This document shows, piece after piece, positions 25,780 to 34,285 of a stretch of DNA of 64,000 nucleotides. Both the position numbers and the translations under genes were made by a program. The stretch is from contig NZ_JAKKFF010000135.1 in the NCBI RefSeq assembly GCF_022229015.1, positions 1 through 64,000 on the forward strand, in the 5' to 3' direction. The DNA comes from Micromonospora foliorum (GTDB taxonomy: Bacteria > Actinomycetota > Actinomycetes > Mycobacteriales > Micromonosporaceae). The notes below the pieces were generated by a model, which was given only the letters and a program-made list of their open reading frames with translations, did no database searches and was not told the DNA's origin. Position 1 is the stretch's first letter. The number at the start of each line of letters is the position of its first letter.

Positions 25780-27393
25780 TCAGTCCGTGCAGATCGACAA
25801 CGAGTAGTTGCGCTGACGCTTCAAAGCGATTTCCTTCCATTCCGACTTGACCTCGTAGCCGCCGATCAGCGCCTTGTACGTGTCAGTCGGGGCCGGCACC
25901 CAGAACAGCGGGTAGGCGTCCTTGAGAAACTTGACGGCGTCCGGCACAGCGTCGTACCGGCTGATGGTGTCGAGCAGGAAGAACGGGTCGGTGCCGGCGA
26001 AGCCGATGCCGAGGTCGCTACAGGCCCGCGAGAGCCGCTCGACCCGCTCCACCACCAGGTCGGCGTCCGGCAGCGAGCCGTCCGAGTTCTGGTACTGCCA
26101 CCACCCGGAGTCGAAGGTGGTCAGCTGGATGCCGAACTCCTCGGGAGCGCGCGCGATCGGTGTGTCCGGAGGCAGGTAGAACGGGTTGATCCGGACCGAG
26201 TGGATCGTGTCGACGTTCGCCGCCAGGAAGTCGATGGTCCGCTCGATGTCGTCGGCGATCTCGCCGGGGAAACCGACCAGGAAGTTGACGTGGTTCCAGA
26301 CGTCCTCGGCCGCGGCGTACCGCAGCGTGGTCGACATCGTCGGTACGTCGTAGTCCTTGCGCATCAGGTCGAGCAGCCGCTGCGAGCCGGACTCGACGCC
26401 GTACCGCGCGAGACGCCCGCCGTTCTGGCGGATGCGCCCGAAATCCGCGGCCTCGAGCCGATCCGCACGGATGTAGGTGAACCAGTTGGTGGCGCCACCC
26501 CCGCCGCGGGCCTCGAGCTCGTCCAGGAAACGCAACAGGTACTTGCGGGACGGGTTGAGCTCGTTCGTCATGAAGTTGAGCTGGTCGACCTCGGCCTTGG
26601 CCAGGTCGGCGAACGAGTCGATGGCCACCTTGGGCGGGGTCAGGACCGCCCGGCTGCCGGTCGCGACCCGGCAGAACGCGCACCGGAAGTTGCACTGCTT
26701 GTCCCAGACGTACAGGTGGGCACGCCGCGCCCGCGTCGGGTTCTTGTACGTCGCGATGCCGAAGTCCTCGTACTGCTCCCACGGCACCCAGTCGTAGACC
26801 GGCTGTGGGGGCAGCGACTTCGCCACCTTCCGCGGGCCGGCGACGATCGCGCCACCCGGGGTGGGGTTGGTGGTGTAGCTGTTGGGGATCGTCTCCGGTG
26901 TGGCCCGTTCGACGAACGCGGTCGTCGACTCCCAGCCGTCGCCCACGGTCACCGTGACCGAGCCGAACGGGGCGAGCGCGTGGATCACCTCGGAGGCCGA
27001 CCGCTCCGTCCAGAACTGGCCACCGAACATGACCGGCATGTCATGGGCCAGGGCCAGCCGGGCCAGCAGCAACGCCGACGCGCTCTGCTCGAAACCCATC
27101 ACCGAGATGCCGAGGGACTGCCCGCCGCTGGATCCGCCGATGATCTGCCAGAGCTGCTCGCCGTAGGCGCGGACCGGCTCGGCGAGCTCCGGCGCGAGCA
27201 CGTCGGCGGTCGACAGCGCGCCGTCGTACAGCAGCACGTCCTCGCCTTTGCGGCGACGGTCGGCGAGCTGCATCTCGAGGTCGAAGACCTCGGCGTCATG
27301 GCCGTTCAGGCGCAGGCTCGACGCCAGCAGTGAAATCCCCACCGGCGGGTACGGAATGATTCTCTTGCCAGACGGAGCAAAGACGAGTTTCAA
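25780..27393 (-). CDS. Class B-like (BchE-type) radical SAM enzyme, probable cobalamin-dependent
   Basis: 537 residues from a TTG start at 27393. An N-terminal Rossmann-like domain (about 1-190, PYPPVGISLLASSLRLNGHDAE split by the family's typical PPLG-like turn) has the layout of B12-binding domains, but I see no DxHxxG motif, so cobalamin would bind base-off without the His ligand. The radical SAM core has Cys234, Cys238 and Cys241 (CNFRCAFC), then a SAM-binding strand and the FLVGFPGE motif. Related enzymes methylate, ring-contract or cyclise unactivated carbons. It is the first gene of the long leftward operon; its promoter must lie in the 0.8-kb spacer at 27394-28200. Reaction unknown. 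Confidence 0.85.
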   Translation of the reverse strand: MKLVFAPSGKRIIPYPPVGISLLASSLRLNGHDAEVFDLEMQLADRRRKGEDVLLYDGALSTADVLAPELAEPVRAYGEQLWQIIGGSSGGQSLGISVMGFEQSASALLLARLALAHDMPVMFGGQFWTERSASEVIHALAPFGSVTVTVGDGWESTTAFVERATPETIPNSYTTNPTPGGAIVAGPRKVAKSLPPQPVYDWVPWEQYEDFGIATYKNPTRARRAHLYVWDKQCNFRCAFCRVATGSRAVLTPPKVAIDSFADLAKAEVDQLNFMTNELNPSRKYLLRFLDELEARGGGGATNWFTYIRADRLEAADFGRIRQNGGRLARYGVESGSQRLLDLMRKDYDVPTMSTTLRYAAAEDVWNHVNFLVGFPGEIADDIERTIDFLAANVDTIHSVRINPFYLPPDTPIARAPEEFGIQLTTFDSGWWQYQNSDGSLPDADLVVERVERLSRACSDLGIGFAGTDPFFLLDTISRYDAVPDAVKFLKDAYPLFWVPAPTDTYKALIGGYEVKSEWKEIALKRQRNYSLSICTD

Positions 27394-28200
27394 TTCTTTT
27401 CCCCCGACGATGGGCCTGTGAACACATAACGACTTTGGCTTTCCGCGTTTGTCGCGGATCGCGATTCGCTTCGCCTTGAGACGTCCACGCTGAGCCTGCC
27501 GGCAACCCTAAGCGGATCGCGAGAGGCCCGCCAAGGTGTTTCCAAATGATGAGAGCGCGCCACCCTTGGTGTCGACAGTCAATTTCGCGCAGAATCGTTC
27601 GCCAGCATTACAAGGCAGGATTTTTTGGGCATCGTCGCCCGACTCGATCGTGAGCCCTATCGGACAATTCCGGGTGAAACAGTGCTGCTGCGCACGGCAC
27701 CACGCAGGGGTTTCATCCAGCAGTCACGAGAGCGCACCCACATCGACGAGATCAATGAGCGGCGCGCACAGCGGTGGTCGGTCGCATGACCCAGTGAAGT
27801 CCTTTCCCCCGTAACAGGACGCGCCCCTCGAAGGAAGCACCCCCCATGTCGGCCATCCCCTTCGATGACCCAGACCTACCAGCCAGTCTTGTCCTTCAGG
27901 CTCGGGACGGATCCACCTCGTTGTTCACCGGCCGGACTGACTCCGGTCACATTGATATCACTCTCCGAGCTGACTGTCACCCCCTCGCGGTGCGACAACT
28001 TTCGATCTTCATGAGCGATCCAGGGCTGAGCTGGGAAACCACCGACAGTGATGTCGATCGACGTCGCCGGGCGGTGGTGGCGACCGACCTCCGTCCTGTG
28101 CGGCAGCCAATAATTGCTCCGGCTGTATTCATTTCGACTGATACCATCGAATGCGGGCTCCGCGCCGCACACCTGCCGGCCCGCATTCATGGAGGGAAAC
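27394..28200. other. 0.8-kb divergent spacer of lower GC with direct repeats
   Basis: This spacer separates the two divergent arms of the biosynthetic cluster and is clearly less GC-rich than its surroundings. It contains an 11-bp direct repeat, GCGGATCGCGA, at 27454-27464 and 27512-27522, which may be a regulator site. It also contains an ATG at 27846 with AAGGAAG ten bases upstream that opens an MbtH-like reading frame (listed separately). No regulator gene lies in or beside it. Promoters for both arms should be here. Confidence 0.6.
27846..27935 (+). pseudogene. MbtH-like N-terminal fragment
   Basis: From the ATG at 27846 (AAGGAAG upstream) the frame reads MSAIPFDDPDLPASLVLQ then ARDGSTSLF. 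This aligns with the start of MbtH proteins (NPFDDPDxxxLVLVNDEGQxSLW): PFDDPD, LVL, Gly, Ser-Leu and an aromatic at the same spacing. Beyond about residue 30 the MbtH core with its conserved Trp residues is not present, and the frame runs without a stop into the NRPS gene. Most likely a decayed or recombined MbtH gene; a very divergent functional version cannot be excluded. Both adenylation domains in the cluster belong to classes that often need MbtH. Confidence 0.4.
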
Positions 28201-31134
28201 ATGAGCGACGCCGCTGTTCGGAACGTTGTCGACCTCGTTCATCTTCAGGTGCGGCAGAATCCGGACCGGCCGGCCGTTCGGGGGCACACCGAATCGATGA
28301 GCTATGGGCAGCTGTGGCACCGCTCGGGTGTGCTCGCCGCGCAATTGCGCGACCACGGAGTGCGACCCGGCGACGTGGTAGGCCTCTGCCCGCGGCGCTC
28401 CCCCGATCTGGTCGTCGGCGTCCTCGGCATCCTGCGGGCCGGCGGCGCCTACCTGCCGCTCGACGCCGCTTATCCGCGACAGCGGCTGGAATACATGCTG
28501 CGGCAGGCCGATGCCACGGTGCTGGTCGGACACCGCGACAGCGCCGAGGCGCTGGCGGGCTCGCGCGTGCTCATCCCCCTCGACGAGACCGACGACGGCC
28601 GCACGGTCGACGTCACTCCCGCGGTCACGGCGGGCGACATCGGGTACGTCATGTTCACCTCCGGATCGACCGGGGTGCCCAAGGGGGTCATGCAGACGCA
28701 CGGCGCCCTGGCCAATCTCGTCGAGTGGCAGCTCCGCGACTCGGTGGTCGGCGCGGGTGAGGTCACCGCACAGTTCGCCCCGATATCGTTCGATGTCTCC
28801 TTTCAGGAGATCTTCGCGACCCTGGCGGCCGGCGGGGTGCTGCTCTGTCTCACCGACGACGAACGCCGTGACCCGGTGCTGCTGTGGAGGGTGTTGGCCC
28901 GGGAGCGGGTCGCCCGGCTCTACCTGCCGTTCGTCATGCTGCAGACGCTGGCCCTGTTCGCCGAGGAGCTGGCTGGCGGCGCACCTCCGCTGCGTGAGGT
29001 GATCACCGCGGGCGAGCAGCTGCGCTGCGACGACCGGATCAAGCGGCTCTTCGCCCAGCTCCCCGGATGCCGGCTCGTCAACCACTATGGCCCCACCGAG
29101 ACACACGTCTGCACCCGGTATTCGCTGCCCGCCGATCCCGAGGGTTGGCCGCTGCTACCGCCGATCGGCACCGCGATCGACCGGGTTCGGCTGCACGTGC
29201 TGGACGCCGGGGGCGATCCGGTGCCGGCAGGTGAGCCGGGTGAGCTGCACGTCGCCGGCATCGCGGTGGCAGGCGGATACCTCGGGCAGCCGGAGCTGAC
29301 CGCGAAGAGGTTCCGGCCCGAGCCCGGTGGGGCCGGCATCATGTACGCGACCGGCGATGTCGTGCAGTGGAACGACGGCCAGTTGCACTACCTGGGCCGC
29401 AACGACGATCAGGTGAAGGTGAACGGCATCCGGGTGGAGCCGGCCGAGATCGAACGCGCCCTGCTGGCCTTCCCGGAGGTGCGGGAGGCGGCCGTGGTGG
29501 CGCGCGCCGGCGCGGGCACCCGCCTCGTCGGCTTCGTCACCGGCCGGCTCGACACCGGGCTGATCCGCGAGCGGATGGCCGAAACACTGCCTGGTCATCT
29601 GGTGCCGCACCGGATCGTTCGACTGGCGGAGCTGCCCACCACGCCGAGTGGGAAGCTGGACCGCGCCGCGCTGGTCGACCTCGCCTCACCCTCGGTCGGG
29701 CAGCGGGCGGACGGCCTCGCGGCGATCTGGCAGGCGGAGCTCGAACTGGCCGACGAGCAGGTCGAGGATCTACGGGCGGCCGGTGTGGACTCCCTCGCCG
29801 CGGCGCGCGTGTCGGCGCGCATCGCCCGGGAGCTGGGTGTGCTCGTGGCGACCGACCGGCTGTTGGCCGCCACGTCGCTGGAGCATCTGGCCGAGATCGT
29901 GGCGGAGAGCCCTCCGGTGCCCCGCCGCGCGGCTGTCGAGCCAGCCGGGCCACAGCCGGTGAGTGTGATGCAGCGGCAGATCTTCGTCGACGAGATGCTC
30001 GCGGACAGCGGGCCGTCGCACTGGGTGCTGGCCGAACTCGACATCACCGGAGCGTTCGACCCGGCGGCGGCCGAGGCCGCGGTCCGTGCGCTCACCCGCC
30101 GGCACGCGGCCCTGCACACCCGCTACGACTTCGTCGGGCGGACCATCACCCAGGAGTACGTGCCCTCGGCACTGCCCGACGTGACCCATGCCGGGTCGGT
30201 CGACCTCGCGGCGCTGCGCGGGCGGCGCCTGGCCGAGCGCTACGAGTTCGGTGCGGTCGCCACACCGGTGGTGGACCTCGTCCGGCTCGGCGACCAGCAC
30301 CACCGCATGCTGTTCCGGCTGCACCACGCCAGCTGCGACGGCTGGTCGCTCGGGTTGCTGTTCGAGGATTTCGCCGCCCTCTACCGCGGCGATGAGCCGC
30401 CGCACACGATCCAGCCCTGGCAGTTGCCCGCAGCCGAGAGTGATCTCTCCGACTGGGTGGAGCACCTGAAGCCCTCGGCTGCCCGGCCGCCGATGTCCTG
30501 GGGTCGGCAGCGCGCTCCGCAGCCGACGCTGCGCCGGGTTCCGGTCGTGCTGGACGCGGCCGAGGTCAACGCGGTCCGGAAACGGGCCACGGACGCCGGC
30601 GCGACACCGTTCGCCGTGCTGCTGGCCGCGTGGGCGTCCCTGTTCGCCGAGGACGGCGCCGAGGTGTGCGTGGGGGTGCCGATCTCCACCCGGACGACCG
30701 CCGAGGAAGCCAGCTGCGTCGGCCTGTTCCTCAACACCGTCCTGTTGCCGTTGGCGACCGGCGCGGAGAGCCTGACGGCTCTGACCGACCTCACGCAGCA
30801 GGCCGTCGGTCGGGCCCTGCGGCATCGGACCGCGCCCCTGCCCGATGTTCTCCGGCGCCTGCGGGTCGACCGAAGCGGCAGGCACCACCCGGTGGCCCAG
30901 ATGATGTTCGCCCTGCAACCTCCCGGCCCGCGCGAGTGGCAGTTGGCCGAGGGCACGCGAGCAGAGCTGATCCTGGACGTCGGCATCCCGGCGCCGACCC
31001 GATTCGACGTGGTCCTCAACCTGGACGACCGGGGGAACCAGATCGTCGGATGGTTGGACCACGACGCGGGCGCGGTGGACGCCGCGCAGGTGACCGACCT
31101 GATCGCCCGTTGGCGCCTGACCATCAGGGCCTGA
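28201..31134 (+). CDS. NRPS, A-PCP-C, proline-type adenylation code
   Basis: 977 residues in the order adenylation (about 1-505), carrier (525-600, Ser in AGVDSLAAA) and condensation (620-977). A-domain motifs: LRAGGAYLPLD, FTSGSTGVPKG, FDVSFQEIF, NHYGPTET, and A10 Lys in PSGKLDRA. The code read by eye is D-V-Q-Y-I-A-H-V-C-K, one residue from the proline code DVQYIAHVVK, so L-Pro or a substituted proline is predicted. The C domain has an intact HHASCDG near residue 708. A C domain at the very C-terminus must receive its acceptor in trans, plausibly Val on a free carrier. GGAGGG lies before the ATG. No thioesterase domain. Confidence 0.9.
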   Translation: MSDAAVRNVVDLVHLQVRQNPDRPAVRGHTESMSYGQLWHRSGVLAAQLRDHGVRPGDVVGLCPRRSPDLVVGVLGILRAGGAYLPLDAAYPRQRLEYMLRQADATVLVGHRDSAEALAGSRVLIPLDETDDGRTVDVTPAVTAGDIGYVMFTSGSTGVPKGVMQTHGALANLVEWQLRDSVVGAGEVTAQFAPISFDVSFQEIFATLAAGGVLLCLTDDERRDPVLLWRVLARERVARLYLPFVMLQTLALFAEELAGGAPPLREVITAGEQLRCDDRIKRLFAQLPGCRLVNHYGPTETHVCTRYSLPADPEGWPLLPPIGTAIDRVRLHVLDAGGDPVPAGEPGELHVAGIAVAGGYLGQPELTAKRFRPEPGGAGIMYATGDVVQWNDGQLHYLGRNDDQVKVNGIRVEPAEIERALLAFPEVREAAVVARAGAGTRLVGFVTGRLDTGLIRERMAETLPGHLVPHRIVRLAELPTTPSGKLDRAALVDLASPSVGQRADGLAAIWQAELELADEQVEDLRAAGVDSLAAARVSARIARELGVLVATDRLLAATSLEHLAEIVAESPPVPRRAAVEPAGPQPVSVMQRQIFVDEMLADSGPSHWVLAELDITGAFDPAAAEAAVRALTRRHAALHTRYDFVGRTITQEYVPSALPDVTHAGSVDLAALRGRRLAERYEFGAVATPVVDLVRLGDQHHRMLFRLHHASCDGWSLGLLFEDFAALYRGDEPPHTIQPWQLPAAESDLSDWVEHLKPSAARPPMSWGRQRAPQPTLRRVPVVLDAAEVNAVRKRATDAGATPFAVLLAAWASLFAEDGAEVCVGVPISTRTTAEEASCVGLFLNTVLLPLATGAESLTALTDLTQQAVGRALRHRTAPLPDVLRRLRVDRSGRHHPVAQMMFALQPPGPREWQLAEGTRAELILDVGIPAPTRFDVVLNLDDRGNQIVGWLDHDAGAVDAAQVTDLIARWRLTIRA

Positions 31135-31222
31135 CCATCGCCCCTGTGTCAGCCGGTGTCATCTGCGCTGAGTGCCCGAGCTGTACGTTCCGTTTCCGCA
31201 CGGCCCGGGACACGGCGCGGTC

Positions 31223-32134
31223 CTACCTTGTGGTGCCGCCACCCGATCGATTCGCGCCGGCGGCGGAGGGCCGGTGCGCGATGCGGGGCGCCCGGACGGC
31301 GGAGGCGTTGCCGGCGCCGGGGCGGTAGTCCCGGGCCGCGCTGGCCACCATCTCGTCGGCATCGCGAGCGAGCGTCTGCCGGATGTGCGGCGGAACGAAC
31401 TCGGACGTCGCCATCGCCAGCCGGACCTGCACCGCGCGGTCGTCGACCAGGCCGGCCAGATCCGCCTCGCTCAGCTCGACGGACCGCACCAGCGCGGCAC
31501 GGACGTCGACCACCGGGTCCGCGGCGAGCGCGCTGCGCTGCTCGGCGGTGGTCCGCGGGTTGCGGGCAACCCCCTTGCGTACGCGTGCGGTGCGATCGGC
31601 CAACAGGGCGGTGATCACGTCGGGGTCGTGGGTGTGGGTGGCGAGTCGTTCCCGTACCTCGGGTGAGACGTCGTCGACCAGCCGGGCGGCCAGCTCCGGC
31701 TCCAGCTTCCGACTCTCGGCGAGGAGACCGCGAAGCTCCTTGTCCGAGGTCTCCGACATGACCTGGCGGATCGACCCGTCGCAGGACGGGTTGCCGGCGA
31801 CCGCCCAGCGGACCCACCGGTCGGCGTCCTTGACCAGGCGCATGAGGTTGGCGATCGAGGTGGAGGGGTTTCTCGCCACGGCCTCCCGAACCTGACGATC
31901 ATGGTCCCGGGTGAGCGGTCGCAGGGCCTGCGCGGGAGCGTCGGCCCGAGCGGCGACCGCCTTGCGGACCAGGACCGACGGGTCGGACGCCAGGTCGATA
32001 AGGGTCATTTGTGGCGTCGTGGGGTCCTGGGCGAGGGCGAGCCGAGCGTCAGCGCTGCCACCGATCGGACGGTGGGCGGTGGTGCCGGACCCGCTGTGAC
32101 TGTCGGCCTCGCCGACGTCCTGCTGTTTCCCCAT
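31223..32134 (-). CDS. Leucine-rich repeat variant (LRV)/HEAT-like repeat protein
   Basis: 303 residues made mostly of about ten repeats of 22-25 residues with the LRV pattern (VRKAVAARADAPAQAL, VREAVARNPSTSIANL, VRKGVARNPRTTAEQ). These form alpha/3-10 solenoids that bind proteins. The N-terminus (first 30 residues) and C-terminus are low-complexity. No enzymatic motif or membrane segment is seen; function unknown. It converges with the NRPS gene and shares strand with the fucose operon, 12 bases beyond the SDR gene stop, so it may be read through from that operon but has no obvious link to it. Confidence 0.75.
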   Translation of the reverse strand: MGKQQDVGEADSHSGSGTTAHRPIGGSADARLALAQDPTTPQMTLIDLASDPSVLVRKAVAARADAPAQALRPLTRDHDRQVREAVARNPSTSIANLMRLVKDADRWVRWAVAGNPSCDGSIRQVMSETSDKELRGLLAESRKLEPELAARLVDDVSPEVRERLATHTHDPDVITALLADRTARVRKGVARNPRTTAEQRSALAADPVVDVRAALVRSVELSEADLAGLVDDRAVQVRLAMATSEFVPPHIRQTLARDADEMVASAARDYRPGAGNASAVRAPRIAHRPSAAGANRSGGGTTR

Positions 32135-32146
32135 GGCGCAATCATG

Positions 32147-32935
32147 TCACGCGCCCGGTTCGGCAGTACCGACCGCGGGCGGGACCGGGGCGGGGAGGCG
32201 CAGGCCGGACATACCGCCGTCCACCGGCAGCGACGAACCGGTCACCGACCCGGTCGCGGGCGACGCGAGGTAGACGACGGCGGCGGCCACCTCGTCGGCG
32301 GTCACCAGGCGGCCGGTCGGCTGCCGGGACGCCAGCTGCCGCTTCTCCGCCGTCGGGTCGGCCGCACCGGCGAGCAGGCGGGCCACCCAGGGCGTGTCGA
32401 CGGTGCCGGGGGCGACACAGTTGACCCGGACACCCTCCGTCACCAGATCGGCGGCCATGGCGAGGGTGAGGGCGTGCACGGCACCCTTCGACGCCGAGTA
32501 CAGGGCGCGTCGGGGCAGCCCGACGGTCGCCGCGATCGAGGAGATGTTGACGATCGCCGCAGCCGACGACCGGCGCAGGTACGGCAGGGCGACGGCGCTG
32601 GTTCGGGCCACGCCGGAGACATTGACGTCGAGTACCCTGCTCCACTGCTCGTCGTCGTTCTCCTCCACCGTGCCCACGGCCGAGATCCCGGCGTTGTTCA
32701 CCAGGATGTCGATGCCGCCGAACGCCTCCGCGACCGAGGCGACGGCCGCGCTGAGGGAGGACCGGTCGGCCACGTCCGCCCGCACGCCGAGCACGCCGGG
32801 ATCCTCCGGCAGACCGGACAGCTCCAGGTCCAGGACACCCACCCGGGCGCCTGCGCTGGCGAACGCCCGCACGCAGGCAAGCCCGATCCCCGATCCACCC
32901 CCGGTCACCACCGCCACCAGACCGTCACACCGCAT
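32147..32935 (-). CDS. SDR dehydrogenase, probable 2-keto-3-deoxy-L-fuconate dehydrogenase
   Basis: 262 residues, classical short-chain dehydrogenase. TGGGSGIG (NAD site), NNAG, the catalytic Ser in NISSIA, and YSASK are all present. An acidic residue after beta-2 (LDLE) favours NAD over NADP. In the Xanthomonas-type L-fucose pathway, an SDR oxidises 2-keto-3-deoxy-L-fuconate to the 2,4-diketo acid that the neighbouring FAH-type hydrolase cleaves; all other steps are encoded here, so that role is assigned by context. It could alternatively be the L-fucose dehydrogenase. It is the last enzyme gene of the operon, 45 bases after the fuconate dehydratase gene. Confidence 0.85.
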   Translation of the reverse strand: MRCDGLVAVVTGGGSGIGLACVRAFASAGARVGVLDLELSGLPEDPGVLGVRADVADRSSLSAAVASVAEAFGGIDILVNNAGISAVGTVEENDDEQWSRVLDVNVSGVARTSAVALPYLRRSSAAAIVNISSIAATVGLPRRALYSASKGAVHALTLAMAADLVTEGVRVNCVAPGTVDTPWVARLLAGAADPTAEKRQLASRQPTGRLVTADEVAAAVVYLASPATGSVTGSSLPVDGGMSGLRLPAPVPPAVGTAEPGA

Positions 32936-32980
32936 ACTGCTCTCCCTTTCCGAGTGGTCCGCTGAAGTGACGCACCGCCG

Positions 32981-34285
32981 TCAGGCCCATGCCGGCCCGT
33001 CGGGGTACGCGTACGTGGCGAGGCTCTCCGGACGCATCGCGGCGGAGAACCCCGGGGCGCCGGGCACCACGTAGTGCCCGTCCTTGATCACCACCGGATC
33101 GAGGAAGTGCTCGTGCAGGTGGTCGACGTACTCGACGACCCGGTCGCGCATCGAACCGGACACCGCCACGAAGTCGAACATCGACAGGTGCTGCACCAGC
33201 TCGCAGAGGCCCACTCCCCCGGCGTGCGGACAGACCGGCACCCCGTACTTCATGGCCAGCAGCAGGATGGCGACGTTCTCGTTCACGCCGCCGACCCGGC
33301 ACGCGTCGATCTGCACGACGTCGACGGCGTCGGCCTGCAACAGCTGTTTGAACACGACCCGGTTCGCCACGTGCTCGCCGGTGGCGACCCGGATCGGCCC
33401 GCCGTCGGGTGCGCTGGTGGCGAGGGCGGCCCGGATCGCCGCGTGGGCGAGCACGTCGTCGGGGCTGGTCGGCTCCTCGATCCACCACGGGTCGTACGGC
33501 GCCAGCTCCCGCATCCGGTCGACCGCCTCGGCGACGTCCCAGCGCTGGTTGGCGTCGAGCGCGATCCGGATCTGCGGACCGACCGCCTCGCGGGCGATCT
33601 TCAGGCGGCGCACGTCGTCGGCGGCGTCCACGCCCACCTTCAGCTTGATCTGGGTGAACCCGTCGGCCACGGCCTGCCGGGCCAGCCGGACCACCTTGTC
33701 GTCGGAGTAGCCGAGCCAGCCGGGTGACGTGGTGTACGCGGGGTAGCCCCGCTCGGTCAGCCGGGCGATCCGGTCGGCCCGGCCCGGCTCGGCGGCGCGC
33801 AGGATCTCCAGCGCCTCGTCGGGGGTGAGGGCGTCGGTGAGGTAGCGCCAGTCGACCAGGTCGACGATCTGCTCGGGGCTGAGGTCGGCCAGGTAGCGCC
33901 AGACCGGCTTGCCCGCTCTCTTGGCGACCAGGTCCCACATCGCGTTGATCACCGCGGCGGCGGCCAGGTGCATCACGCCCTTCTCCGGGCCGAGCCACCG
34001 CAGCTGCGAGTCCTGCGTGAGCGAGCGGGCGAACGCACCGAGGTCCACGGTGTCCGGGTCGAGGCCGACCACGTACGGCACCAGCGCCTCGATGGCCGCC
34101 CGGCAGACGTCGTTGCCCCGCCCGATGGTGAAGGTGAATCCGTGCCCGTCCGGGCCGTCGTCGGTGCTCAGCACCAGGTACGCGGCCGAGTAGTCGGGGT
34201 CGGGGTTCATCGCGTCGGAGCCGTCGAGGTCCCGCGAGGTCGGGAACCGGACGTCGTACGTGTCGACGGAGGTGATCACCGCCAT
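32981..34285 (-). CDS. fucD: L-fuconate dehydratase, enolase superfamily
   Basis: 434 residues, the length of characterised L-fuconate dehydratases. The N-terminus is close to diagnostic ([25 protein letters not shown] in two pieces, FTIGRGND). Catalytic and metal motifs follow in order: IKLKVG (KxK), [23 protein letters not shown] and [11 protein letters not shown] with the His of the His-Asp dyad. It removes water from L-fuconate to give 2-keto-3-deoxy-L-fuconate. The ATG at 34285 overlaps the stop of the FAH-type gene by one base (TGATG), which fixes the start. High confidence in function. Confidence 0.94.
   Translation of the reverse strand: MAVITSVDTYDVRFPTSRDLDGSDAMNPDPDYSAAYLVLSTDDGPDGHGFTFTIGRGNDVCRAAIEALVPYVVGLDPDTVDLGAFARSLTQDSQLRWLGPEKGVMHLAAAAVINAMWDLVAKRAGKPVWRYLADLSPEQIVDLVDWRYLTDALTPDEALEILRAAEPGRADRIARLTERGYPAYTTSPGWLGYSDDKVVRLARQAVADGFTQIKLKVGVDAADDVRRLKIAREAVGPQIRIALDANQRWDVAEAVDRMRELAPYDPWWIEEPTSPDDVLAHAAIRAALATSAPDGGPIRVATGEHVANRVVFKQLLQADAVDVVQIDACRVGGVNENVAILLLAMKYGVPVCPHAGGVGLCELVQHLSMFDFVAVSGSMRDRVVEYVDHLHEHFLDPVVIKDGHYVVPGAPGFSAAMRPESLATYAYPDGPAWA

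Noticed and set aside
27865-28014. A 49-codon open frame in the divergent spacer as a possible precursor peptide for the PqqD-like and radical SAM proteins
   Set aside because: It has no ribosome binding site at a workable distance, no leader/core pattern or repeated modifiable residues, and overlaps the better-supported frame from 27846.
27846-28760. A 304-codon frame running from the spacer into the NRPS gene
   Set aside because: Only the first ~30 residues resemble a protein family. From 28201 on it is a shadow of the NRPS gene, and an overlap of 560 bases is not credible.
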